Below, piece after piece: positions 45,727 through 56,574 of a stretch of 64,000 nt of DNA. The DNA is from Mytilinidion resinicola (taxonomy: Eukaryota > Ascomycota > Dothideomycetes > Mytilinidiales > Mytilinidiaceae): NCBI RefSeq assembly GCF_010093595.1, contig NW_022985441.1, forward strand, positions 1,109,838 to 1,173,837. The letters are read 5' to 3'. The notes beneath the pieces are model-generated. The model was given only the letters and a program-made list of their open reading frames with translations, searched no databases and had not been told where the DNA came from. Position 1 is the first letter of the stretch. Every line of letters starts with the position of its first letter. The translations under genes were made by a program, and so were the position numbers.

Positions 45727-46506
45727 ATGGCCGACCTCCAAGACGACGGCGGCCTCGACGCCCTCAACGAGCTCGAGAAAGAAGCCAAAGAATTCGACAA
45801 GGTCCGTCTCCCTCCTCCCCCTTCCATTTCTCTACTAACTAAACCGATAGGATGCAGAAATCGCCCGTCCGTCCCCTCCCCCCCCCAAAACACCCCCCCC
45901 CCCCCCTCCCATAATTGACTAACCCCCCCGCCCCCAGGCATCCTCAACGCCTTCAAACTCGACGCCTACGCCGTGCTGGACCTGCAGCCCGGCGTCCCCG
46001 AATCCGACATCAAAGCTTGCTACCGCAAAAAGTCCCTGCTGATCCACCCGGACAAGACGGCCAACCCCAGCGCGCCCGACGCCTTCGACCGCCTCAAGAA
46101 AGCCCAGCTCGAGCTCATGGACGACAAGCACCGCACGCGCCTCGACGAGGCCATCGCCGACGCGCGCATGCTGCTGATGCGCGAGCACAAGTGGACGGCG
46201 GACAGCCCCGAGACGCGCACTAAGGAGTTTGCGGTCGACTGGCGCGAGAAGACTAAGGAGGTGCTGATTGATAATGAGCTGCGGCGGCGCAAGCAGCTGA
46301 AGGCGCAGCTGCAGGAGGAGGGCCGCGCGCAGAGGCAGGAGGAGGAGGAGATCGAGCAGCGGAAGCGGAAGAGGGAGCATGAGCAGGCGTGGGAGCAGAG
46401 TCGGGAGCAGCGGATTGGGAGTTGGCGGGATTTCAAGGGGAAGAAGGGAGAGGAGGGGGAGAAGCCGAAGATGAAGAAGAAGAAAAAGCTGAAGGCGCTT
46501 GGGTGA
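45727..46506 (+). CDS. spf31: J-domain protein, DNAJC8/Spf31-like splicing-associated factor
   Basis: The exons are 45727-45801, 45851-45866 and 45938-46506 (219 residues). The middle exon has only 16 bases and encodes the start of DAEIARILNAFKLDAYAVLD. The J domain follows (YAVLDLQPGVPESDIKACYR, KKSLLIHPDKTANP, AFDRLKKAQLELMD) and contains the HPD signature that activates Hsp70. The rest is a long charged helix (WREKTKEVLIDNELRRRKQL, EEEEIEQRKRKREHEQAWEQ) ending in a basic KMKKKKKLKALG. This layout matches human DNAJC8 and fission yeast Spf31, found with spliceosomal complexes. Intron 2 is almost pure pyrimidine with long C-runs and a ctaac branch site. Downstream is a (ggt)n tract at 46516-46534. 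Confidence 0.88.
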
Positions 46507-47716
46507 GGGAGGGGGGTGGTGGTGGTGGTGGTGGCTATGGCGGGTGACGGAGGGAGGGGAGGGTGCTGGGCTGAGCGAATGCCGGCATGTGACGGGTGTG
46601 CTGGTGAAGCCTATCGGTTTCCTGCATGCGGGTGCTGGAATCCAAGGCGTCTTATGGGTGCTGGAGTTTGATTCGGCTTGCTGAGGCTTGCTGATGCTGG
46701 CGAGGCGTCAGGCATGGCCCTGCTTCATTTTCATCTCTGTTAAGGGATCAGCGGATTGATGGAGAGGTTCATATTGCACTGAGCCCTCACGCCATGCCAT
46801 TGTCTACAATACACAATACAAATATGGCCCATTGGTGTATAAATGGTGACCCCAAGAGAACCCTACATCCCCAGCATCATGCTCCCCACCCTCAACCTCA
46901 TCTGCGAGCCTGCCGAAATGGTGACCGCGAACCACGGACGACCGCCCCCCGACGAGCCAACAGGGGCGACGACAGCGTCGTGCAAGCCCAGGACGCGACC
47001 GTTAGCCAGCGTCACTGCCTGACCAACCATGCATGAAGCCTGCGGCCGCATCGTTAAAATTCCCCGAAGACGCCCAATCAGCCCGCTCCACAAGCTCCAG
47101 CGTGCCCATAGATCGCTGATGCGTGATCCCGTTGCATAGAATCCGCGTCCACCACGCCCGCCATGCCCACTGAAGAGCTCGCCGGATCCCCTCGAGCGCT
47201 GGTCATGCGCAAGGGCCCCCAGATAAGAAATCATTCCCCCGTCTCTTGTTCCTTAAATTCTTTCAACGCCTCTCGTATGCGCCGCCCTGGCTGTTCCTAA
47301 TCCCCAAGATTACATGCCTGTCCTTGGCCCTCCCTTATTTCGCCCCTGCCTCGCATATATGTATATGTATGCCCGAGTACATCCCCGACGTGACCATAAA
47401 GATTATTGGAAAAGCTGGTGGGCCCGGGAAATCTGTGGTATCTCTTTCGTTTAAGAATATGACGCGCTCCGATGCAATGAGACGGGGTGCCTGCCTAAGA
47501 CAACACACACGTACACCCCCTGAAAAAGAATAAATATGCTGCGCTACATCAGATTCGTACAACATTGGTGATTTTCGAACGGGAGCGACAAGGCCAGCTC
47601 GTCATTTCAGTCGCAATCTGGCGGCCTGATTTCTCTTCTAAGTCGTCGCAATTTCCCAAGATGGGTTCTTTGTGTATTATTATGACCCAAGGTGCGTGCA
47701 CCTCTTTATTCCATGC
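46507..47716. other. Gap: 1.2 kb between convergent genes
   Basis: This holds the 3' ends of the J-protein gene and the Zn2Cys6 factor gene. A 123-residue minus-strand frame at 46863-47234 is the longest, but it is Gly/Arg-rich, shows no known domain and has no close partner exon. It is left uncalled, though a small lineage-specific gene is possible. Confidence 0.4.
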
Positions 47717-49933
47717 TCACTCTAAAACCTCGTGTATGTTTAGTCGTCGTCGCTTTTCAGGTGTCTCAGGTTGTGTTTCCGTGCCAGGTGAGGCCTCTCG
47801 TCGTCGGACTCGATCTCGCTGGCCCTCCCCAAACTCTTGTCCTAGTGGTGATGGCAGAGGCGGGGCAGGTGCAGTGCGTATCGGCGGGAGCTGGAGCCCT
47901 TCCAGTCGCGGAGGTCCTCCCTCACGAAACGGCCCTTGTCTTGGGTCAGAAGTAGATGATTGCGGTCGTGAAGATGGTACATAGGGAGATGGATGAGACA
48001 AGGGTTGGTAGGTTTGGAAGTAACCAGGCTCTAGAGCAGTTGGGGAGTACCCATACGCAGGACTATGAGTATACTGAGGGCTGCTCAGAGGAGCTTGGGG
48101 GAGCGAGGTCCTGATGGCGGAGAAGTTGTAGTATGGTGACGATGGAGCGGACGTGCTTGCCGATGATGCGGGTCGAGAGTATTGGCCGTAGTCGCGTGGT
48201 GGTGGTGCTGATGTGGGCCCCAATGTAGGTCCTGAAGGTACCCCGGACTGGACAGGTGTTGGGGGCGCCATGTACGAGGTCAACAACGGAGCTGGACCAG
48301 CACTTCGTGGAATGTGAACGACGAGAGTAACAAAGTACACCGAAGCCTTCGCCAGACGGATTTGCACCTGCAGGGATTGAATCGGTGTAGTTGGTATGTG
48401 GAAGTTGAAGAGGTGGGGACGGTCTGTGTACCCCTGACTGACGAGTTCGACGTCGCTCTCAGGAATCGCCTGTATAGGGTCCGGTTGTCCTTGTGGGGTA
48501 ATGGGAGCCATGTAAGCTGGGTCTCGGTCGTCTCGTTCCTGTCGAAGGCTATTTCGTAGTCGTGCCAGCGTCTCTCGATGGCGATAGTTTACCAGCTCCG
48601 CAAAGTTCTTTCCCCGATCGTCTCCCCCCATTAAGTCCCTGAATGCCTGGTTGGTTCGCAATATTACCAAATCCAAGTTCATGAATGCCACAGGACGCAC
48701 AGAAGGTCCTAAAGTAGAACCAGGGTACGGCGCCGTTGTGAACCCCCCGAGAGTGCCAACGCTCGTTGGACGCGTCACCGAAGTCGGCAGCAATGGCTGC
48801 TGAGGAACGTGGGGCCTTACGTCAGACCCTCGCTGCGATCTCCTTAGACTTCGCAAAGGATCGTGCTCTTGTGGCGATTGCAATGGCGGCTGCGGGAGGG
48901 GTCCTGGCTCTGCTGCGGATAGCGTCAATGTTCGGTTCAACGAGTCCCTTACGCCCTCTCTTCTCAGAGTAAACCTCTCCAACTCTCTTTCATCTTGGTC
49001 TCGAAGTCTTGGTCTTCCTCTCTTCTTGTGCTGCACATCCCTGCATGAGTCCTATAGGTCTTCAGTCAGTCCGGGATAAAGACGCGCAATGCATGCGCCT
49101 CAACGGTCGAGCAGTTGGGTAAGTACCTGTTTTCCAGCATGGAGACAACGAGTGCATGGCCTCTGCACATCGCAACTGAGATGCGCTTTCTTGCAGTTTA
49201 CGCATGCCGACGTAACGTGCACTTTGGTTCTTCGTGCTGTTTTGTTGGGTCGCAACGGTTGTGGAGCAGCAATCGCCGTCGGCTGCACTTGGGGACCCGG
49301 ACCAGGACCCCCGAGCACAGTACGAGCACCACCATGAGGCCCAAGAAATCCAAACTCATACGGTTGAGGCGCCTGTACCCCGCCGAAAGCGGGGCCTTGG
49401 ATGGCATGGCCTTGCTGATACTGGACCGGACCTCGTGGCTGCTCCCCTCCGGCGTAACGCTGATGCTGCTGCGGTATGCCCTGGATCAACGTGGAGAGTC
49501 GCGGGTTCACTGGGGCTGCCGCAGGTTCTCTGGATCGAGGCGGCTGGCTCGCGGCTGGGGGGTAGGGATGGCCCTCCTCGTCAAGATATCGAGCGGAGCG
49601 TCGACCGGGCGACTGAGACTCTGACATGGGAGGAGATGGATAGCTGTACGGCCCCGACGTACCAGGACTAAACGGCTGGGGGAACTTGACCAGGTGACTA
49701 CCTGGCCCTTGACGTCGCCCAGAAGGCGTTTGGTGGAGAGTGCACGGCGGAGGCAAGGCCAGTATATTCATCGCTCTTTGCGCGCTATGCTCGAATCCCG
49801 CGGGCGCAGCCGGAGTCCAAAGCTGGGTGCTGGTAGTGGCAGTCCCGGAGTAGGCTGCTGGGCAAAAGCTCTCCGGCACGTAACGTGGACTCTGGCAGGA
49901 CGTGCAAGATCTTAGAATCCACTGAGGCTGCAT
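47717..49933 (-). CDS. Zn2Cys6 transcription factor with PAS-like region
   Basis: The exons are 49127-49933 and 47717-49051 (713 residues with the ATG at 49933; 659 if translation starts at 49771, MNILALPPPC). The zinc cluster reads SACVNCKKAHLSCDVQRPC, then TRCLHAGKQ and, across the 75-nt intron, DSCRDVQHKKRGRPRLRD, giving all six cysteines of a GAL4-type binuclear cluster plus a basic GRPRL hook. The acceptor was chosen at 49052 because it alone supplies the sixth Cys. About 150 residues later comes a PAS-like stretch (RPVAFMNLDLVILRTNQAFR, DLMGGDDRGKNFAELVNYRH), as in several fungal regulators. The remainder is Pro/Ser/Tyr-rich, ending PEKRRRLNIHEVLE. The target is unknown. The upstream region is unusually long (about 3.5 kb). 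Confidence 0.82.
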
Positions 49934-52900
49934 GTCGTAAGCAACGCCGAGGGGCAACGACAACGACAGAAACTAGACGAGAGGAGGATGCCTGATGAAC
50001 CACGACATGGCGCCAACCATAGCACCGAGGAGATATAAAGAAGTGACCAACGCGGGGGGGGGCAAAAGAAGTGAGGGGCTCGCGAGAAAGGCGAGATGGG
50101 TACCTTTTGATATTGCTTGTGGGCCCATCAACAGCCGCAAGGCTCGCCCACGCGACGCTGGGAGGACTATGGGAACGCGGTGGCTCGTCTGACTCGGGGC
50201 TCAGCTCGCGAGCAAGTGGCAGTGGTGTTGAGGTCAGTGGGAGACAGCGGGGAGCATGGCGGCAGCTTCACGGCGAAGGTGCTGGAGGAGCTGCCCTGGC
50301 TCGACGGAGATCACCTGGTATTAACTCGATCTCAGAGATCTCGTCGGGATCCTTGTTTACACCTGCAGATGGTGGACGACAGCCATGGCACGGAGGCAGC
50401 GCGGCCTGGGTCCGCGTTCGGCTGATGGTTCGTCGAGCAAGCAGCTGGCCGTGTCGTTGGTGTCGGGGCTGGGGCGGTGCCGGAAGCGTGCATGGCAGGC
50501 CTCGGGGGTGAGAGTTAGGAGTTGCGCGGGTGGATCGCCCTGGACAGCCTTGCCAGTGCTCCAGAAGGGGTCTCCAGGGCCTCATTGCCAATTCGATAGC
50601 GGCGAGGACGCGCTGATTGCTTTTGACGGCTCGCGCCCCGAGAGGAGCGAATAAGGTTGGTGAAGGCGGGCAGATTGCGAATGTGGCTGCACACTGACAG
50701 GCCCCAAGCGGCCGGACACTCACCCCATTCGCGGGCCGCCGCCAGGGAGGACGATGTCTAATCCACCCACTGCCCTCCGCCTCGCTCGCACCCCTCACGC
50801 CGCTGCTCACCGACCTGAAGCCGCGCGATGGCGAACGTCGTGGCCCGGTTTGATCGACGCCTCCCGGCGAGGCTTGACGAGCATCTGCGCGCGGCCGCGA
50901 TGCTCCTGCGCCCTCAGTGGCCAGCACCGGCAGCAGCCACAGTCGAGGATGGACGACGACGCTCGCGTCACCAGCCCCCTAGCCAGCTGAGCCACAGGCC
51001 GGTGCCGTCGAGACCGCTGCTGCGACGACGACATTGACGACGGCAAGACGGCGGCAGCACGACGGCAGCACACGGCGCCCATGTGAGAGCGTTGGTGCCG
51101 GGGACCGCGAGGCCCAGCCATGGACTTCGCGCGCCCTCGTCCCATGGATGGAGCATCCGCTAGCGACGAGCTGCCTCATGCTGCTCACGCAGGCGATCCT
51201 CGTCGCCCACCCCCCGCCCGCCGTGAAATCGAGTCGAGGGCGGCGGACTGCGCGCCGGGCGCCAATCTCCACTGCACCAAACGCTGGATGCTGCAGCAAT
51301 GGGGCCATGACGCTGTCCATATAGCCGTGGGGAGCCTCCAATGCCACCACTGCCCGTAAGTGCTCGCCCAGAGTGGGAGGCTGCAAGTCAGAGAGCAGGG
51401 CCTGCCGGGACGGGCATCATGCCGCCCAAAATGCTCCGGTGCTATCGATCAGGCCGTCGACGATCCTTAGCAAAGTGTCCGAACGCACCAGCAGGCCGAG
51501 ACGAAGCTGGTCGGCACCGGCACGCTCTAGCATGGCCAGCGCCACTCGACGGCCAAAGTGCGCGACGAGATGCAGGAAGGGTGGCGGAGGGGCTGCGGAG
51601 CCAGAACATGTGACAGCAGAATCTGATGCCATCAGTGGGTCCGCCGTATGTAGGTACCTACATACCCAGTACACTCTTCCGTAACGGCAGCTTCTGCTTC
51701 CGCTCAGAGCTGCGGCGCGGCACAAACAGAGCGGGGACAGCGGTATCTTCCTTCGGGGATGCAGAAGAGAGGTCCGCGGTTGGGAGCTTGACTGCCTGCA
51801 GGGAGGTCAACAGGGAGACTGTGGGGAGCGCGCATCCGGAATGGCGGGCGCCCAGTCCAAGCGAGTCGTCGAATATTGGGTGCGGCGGCTGTCAGAGCCC
51901 GAAAGGGATGCTGCAGGACATGGACGAGGCATGTGGAGTCGCGAGTGCTTCGCCCGGCGATCGCCTGGGGGCGGCGAGCAATAATGCGCATTGTATTGGC
52001 TGCCCAGTAGTTATTGCCATCTGCTCTTCTCACACTTTCAGGTGGCTCGGGCGAGAGGATCGCGAGGGCAGAAGACGCGCTGATCGCGGTGGGAGGACAC
52101 CCTCGGTGGCGTTGCAAACAAACCCTCGCGTCGTAACTCCCATCCCGAGTACCTGCCTTTAGGAAGTCCTCTGCGCGGAGTGCTTGGCGTGTGTGGTTCG
52201 AGGTCCGAAGGTGCATGTCGGCAGCGTCGTGTGCTGCAGGCTGCTGCAGGCGGCTGTGATCCCAGCGAGCCTTAACGGCGTGGGACGGTGGGAGGGCAGA
52301 TCCAGGGATTGCGTCTTGAGGGAAGCCAAAAATGGAAGTTCAATCTTATAGCTGTTTATTGGTTATTTAACGACACGAAGCGCGGCCTGACTCTGCCAAC
52401 GGCCTGCGACTCCCGGTTTCCTGGTAATGCAGAGCTTCGGCAGCCGCACTAGCTCCCACTGTCCGCACACCACACATCCCGCGCTGGTGCCGACGCGAAC
52501 AGCTCCTCTGCCCGCCGTACAGTCAATGTGAGCGGCGCCAGGGCCGTCGGCACTCTCGTGTGCCCAGCGGGGCCCTGAAGCAGCCGGGATGCGCAGTATG
52601 ACCCGCGGGATCGGCGAACAGGTTCCTGGGCATTGACACACTGTGCCATCGAAAGGGTGTTCGCGGGGTCGCTGCTGCAGGGATGAGGGGTCCAATGCTG
52701 ACAAGGCCCGCTGGAGACCAGCCTGATTTGCGCTGGGTGCGGGCCGTTCAGCCCTCTGGCCGCGCCTGTGCAGCTCTCGCGGCTCGTCGACCAGTGGGCG
52801 ACGCCGCGAAGGATTCCGCCGTGCTATCGCAGGACGTCGTATGTGAGCCGCTTCGATGACCGGGGATGCCCTAGATCGAGCAGGTCGCGTCCGCACTCGT

Positions 52901-53470
52901 CTCATCGTGAAGTCATGGCCGTGTCCATCGACCGCCGGCTGCCCACGCCTCTGCGCAAAAGAACACAACGGCGGCGTCTGCAAGCGATGTCAACAGAATC
53001 GGCAGAGGCCTTCCTCGTTCTTCGAGAAGAAAGTGGGTCTGGTCCCCTGCCCGTGTTGCAACCGGCATGTGCTAGCACGAAACGGAAAGCAATAAATCAG
53101 TCAATATCAGTCGAATAAATAGCTGTATTGAGCCCCGGCCCCTGCCGCGCGCCAGGAACCGCCTCTTGTCGCGTGCCCTCCGTGCTGCATAACCTACGCG
53201 TGAGATCGGGCATCTGAGCTACGGACATTTCTTCGGGTGCATCAGCGTGATGATATTCCCCGGTCTCTGTACACCCTTCTCTTGTGGCGGCTAGCATTGC
53301 CTCATACATTGCGCACCCAGACAATAGTGCTCGTCGCCGGCCCTTGCGTGCACTCTGTCGCCCTGTCTTTCGCAGATGGCAGTAAGTTCGACCATCACAG
53401 TTTCGAGACCTTACTATACCGTCTACCGGCTCCGTCCCACCGCTCGCCCACGCCTAAAGCGGACGACGCC
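49934..53470. other. Gap: 3.5 kb GC-rich upstream region of the Zn2Cys6 factor
   Basis: No gene could be supported over 3.5 kb, by far the largest gene-free stretch here. Many open frames occur on both strands (for example 50268-50927 minus, 51626-52162 plus, 51704-52216 minus, 52363-52983 minus). They overlap, are rich in Arg/Pro/Ala/Gly and contain no domain, which is what high GC alone produces. A 20-bp perfect palindrome lies at 51646-51665, and short AT-rich tracts occur near 52345 and 53100. A long 5' leader or noncoding transcript for the transcription factor is the most natural reading, but this is inference. Confidence 0.5.
51646..51665. repeat. 20-bp perfect palindrome
   Basis: gtatgtaggtacctacatac is its own reverse complement. 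It lies in the GC-rich region upstream of the Zn2Cys6 gene. It could be a site for a dimeric regulator; no factor is known to me for it. Confidence 0.5.
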
Positions 53471-56277
53471 TCAAATCTTTCTCTTCTTGGACGGCCGGGC
53501 ATTCTTCTCCTTGCGCCTCTCCTTCAACTTGCGCTGCTTCCGGACATCCTCGACGCCTCGCAGCTCGTTCTTGGCACCACCGTCTCTGAATTTGCCAACC
53601 CGCTTCTCCTTGGCTTCCTGCACCCTCTGCTTCCTCACGTGATAATCGTCTCTGTACTTGTCCGCCTCTTTAGGTGCTTTTTCTGACTTGTGCTTGAACC
53701 GCCGTCCGGTATCGCGAGGCGCAGATGTGCTCGCCGACTCCAACTCGCCTATGCGTGGCAGGCGGCCGACTTTGTTCGATTTTCTCCACTTGTCAAAGCG
53801 CCCGCTGCGGAAACTCGCCGCAATCTTCATACCGCTCTCGCCTCGTACCATCCGGGTACCCTTGGATCCGTCAGTGTCGTTGGACGTGGCTACATACTTT
53901 TTGCTTTTCTTGTCCCAGCGCATGCGGGCCTTGCTGCCCTGGCCGATGGCGCTGTCATCATTATTGAGATCCATCGTAGCGCCCCGGGCGGCCTCCACGA
54001 ATGAGGGCTGATGGGAGTGGACCGAGTATCCACGATCTTCGGCCAGATTCGTAGATTTCGGGGCGTATGACATGAAATGCTCGGCATCCTCCCAGCCGTC
54101 TTTGGTCACATCACCTGATGCCGGCTGAGAAAGGAAAACCTCCATCTCATCTGAATCTGCATCGGTATCCGGATCTGACTGCGCCATCTCCTGTACGGCG
54201 ATCTCCTTCTTGTCGACGTTCTGAATCAAGCTAGGAGCGGCATGGTCGATTGGAGCGGCGATTGTGGGACCATTGTTGGATCGGTGGCGCCGATGTTCCA
54301 AATGCTGTCGTGTCTTGCGCATGACTTCGGCTGCTTCGCCACCCCCCCCGGAACGCTTCCCGAGCTCAAACACAGTCTCGAGCGGCCGAAACCCGCTTAC
54401 TTTCGCCAACATATTTTCTCTTTCCAATTGAACAGAGGAAATGTCATCCGCAAAGAGCAAGTTGACTTCCGAGAGTTTCCCGGAAGAAACTAATACCTTG
54501 GCTCTCTTCACGCTCTGCGTGGACGCAGCGTTGCGCGTACTTTTGTAGAGTTTGAAGCCTTTTGCAGCCACGTCGTGCAGCGACAACAAGTCTAGATCCT
54601 CGTTTCGACGTTTTGCCACCGCTTCGCAAGCGCTCTCGAGCCTATCACGCACGAGTGTACCTACGACGATATCTTGGGCGAAGCTGAAGTCTGCAGTAGC
54701 TTCCCGCCCAAGCACCAGCCGTCGAGACAGAAAGAGCTGAAGGTCAAGAAGGTAAGGGGCTTCAGCATCTCCTACGAGACTGTAGCTCCAGCCCTTCAGC
54801 CCTGCTCTTGCCGTACGGCCGACACGATGGACGTAAATCTTTGGTTGAGGGGGAAACTACTATCGTCAGTACTTTGGAGGGGCAGCCGTAGCAATACTCC
54901 ACGACTCACATCGAAGTTGATGACATTGGCTAACACTGGGATGTCGATACCTCTTGCAGCAACATCTGTGGTGACTAGGATAGACGTAATGCCTGACCGA
55001 AAGTCCTGGACTGCCTGAGATCGAGCCATTTGGTCAAGAGACCCGTACACTGTGTCTGTCAATAAATGCAACGAGAAAGGGGAAACATAATACGGACCGT
55101 ACGACGTAGCGTATCCCAACGAACGCAACAGTGCGGCGAGGTATTCTACATGATGCTTTGTAGAGGCGAAAACAATTGTCGAATGTTCTGTGGGAGAGTC
55201 TTTCGCATTTGTGCCCTCATGAGCCCGCTTCCTTTTCTTTCCCGTAGCCACAGCAGCTTCTCTCGACTTTGAAGCTGTCTGCCCTGTAGGTAACTTGATG
55301 ATGTCTTGAAGTATGTGCAGAAGTGCTCCATCCTTCTCGGCACTCTTAACCGTAAAGAACACACTCTCGAGATTCGGGGAGATTTTACTCTCGGCATCAA
55401 GGCGAATCAGCTTGGGCTCCTGGAGACCGGCCCTCGCGAATTCGACCAAGGATTTAGGAAGCGTAGCAGAGAACAGCAATGTTTGTCGAGAGGTCGGTAG
55501 GGCGTGGAGGATTTCTGCGAGCTGCGCAGCGAAACCCATTTCGAAGAGTCGGTCGGCTTCATCAAATACCATGTATCGGACGGAGCTAAGGTCGAGCTGC
55601 ATCTCTACCTTGAGATGTAGCAGTCGTCCTGGTGTGGCAATAATTACGTCGGGGTTAGTGGCCATGGAGGTGAACTGATCCTCCAGAGACTCTCCTCCCA
55701 CCAACAATATAGTTCTGAGATCTGTTCCACGGCCCAAGTCCTTGATAACTTTGAGTGTCTGAAGTGCAAGCTCTCTTGAAGGCGACATTACAATGGCTCT
55801 CGCGCCAACTTTGGCAGAATGGCCTCTTAGTTTGTCGATCAATGGCATCACAAAGGCAGCCGTCTTGCCAGACCCGGTGCGAGCCATGCCAACGACGTCT
55901 TGGCCGTCTAAAATCAAAGGAACAATTTTCCGCTGAATCGGTGTGGGAATCTGGAAACCCTTCCGTGCGATAGCTTTGAGGAGCTTTGGATTGAGGCCCA
56001 TGGCTTGAAATCCTCCACCTTTCTTCACTGTATTGCCTTTCAAGCTGGAGGACTTCCGATTTGAGGCTGCTTGTTGAGCAGCAATGAATTCCTCGTCACC
56101 AGAGTCGCCGGACTCGAGTCCTCCCAGCTCTAGCTCTTTTCCGAGGTCGGTGACCTGCCCGGCACGGCTCTTCCGGGCTCTATTGTTGCTATTGAAAGCA
56201 TCGAGGTCGTTAAACAGGGCGTTGGAAATATCGTACTCGTTCTCCGAGAGCGCGGGAGAGCTGGCCCGTGGTGCCAT
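53471..56277 (-). CDS. DBP10: DEAD-box RNA helicase Dbp10
   Basis: The exons are 55098-56277, 54910-55055 and 53471-54856 (903 residues). Dbp10 acts in the nucleolus in 60S subunit assembly. The core shows [42 protein letters not shown] (132-139), [13 protein letters not shown] (239-242), [40 protein letters not shown] and, after the third exon joins, [22 protein letters not shown]. The acceptor at 54857 was chosen because it restores FPPQPK, conserved in Dbp10/DDX54. The C-terminus includes the DBP10CT-like stretch [16 protein letters not shown] and ends in a basic tail RPSKKRKI. Intron 1 is only 42 nt, a multiple of three without a stop. Confidence 0.96.
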
Positions 56278-56574
56278 CGTGGGTTATTGACGTGCTTCGC
56301 GGGTTTATGGCACTGATGCTAAACCGCCAGACATTCGCCGCTGTACTTACGGAGAGCTGTCTAGGTGCTCGGTATACGGTGTGGACTCGGAGGAGTCGGT
56401 GATGTCGCATCAAAAAAGTTCAGATCTCGACGCTCGAGCCCCACAATTATTTCCATCGTCTTGGCAGTTCTCACGTGCGGGGAGTGAGCGGCGCGTAGAA
56501 GCGCGTTTGCCTACTTTGGATCCCCTCCAAAACGTGTCAGTCAACAATCAAGCTCTTCCATAGCAGTTCTAGCC
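56278..56574. promoter_or_regulatory. Divergent promoter of DBP10 and RFA2
   Basis: 297 bp between divergent start codons. An MluI cell-cycle box (ACGCGT) was looked for and not found in this interval; acgtgt at 56533-56538 is close but different. Confidence 0.45.

Noticed and set aside
46863..47234. 123-residue minus-strand frame as a gene
   Set aside because: Gly/Arg-rich, no domain, no matching exon neighbours, located in a convergent 3' region.
50268..50927. 219-residue minus-strand frame and other long frames in 50-53 kb
   Set aside because: They overlap frames on the opposite strand, have Arg/Pro/Ala-rich composition expected from high GC, and contain no motif.
52856..53095. Small frame with CKRCQQNRQ and CPCCNRH
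   Set aside because: The Cys pattern looks zinc-finger-like but the frame sits among equally long random frames in the GC-rich gap and has no supported exon partner.
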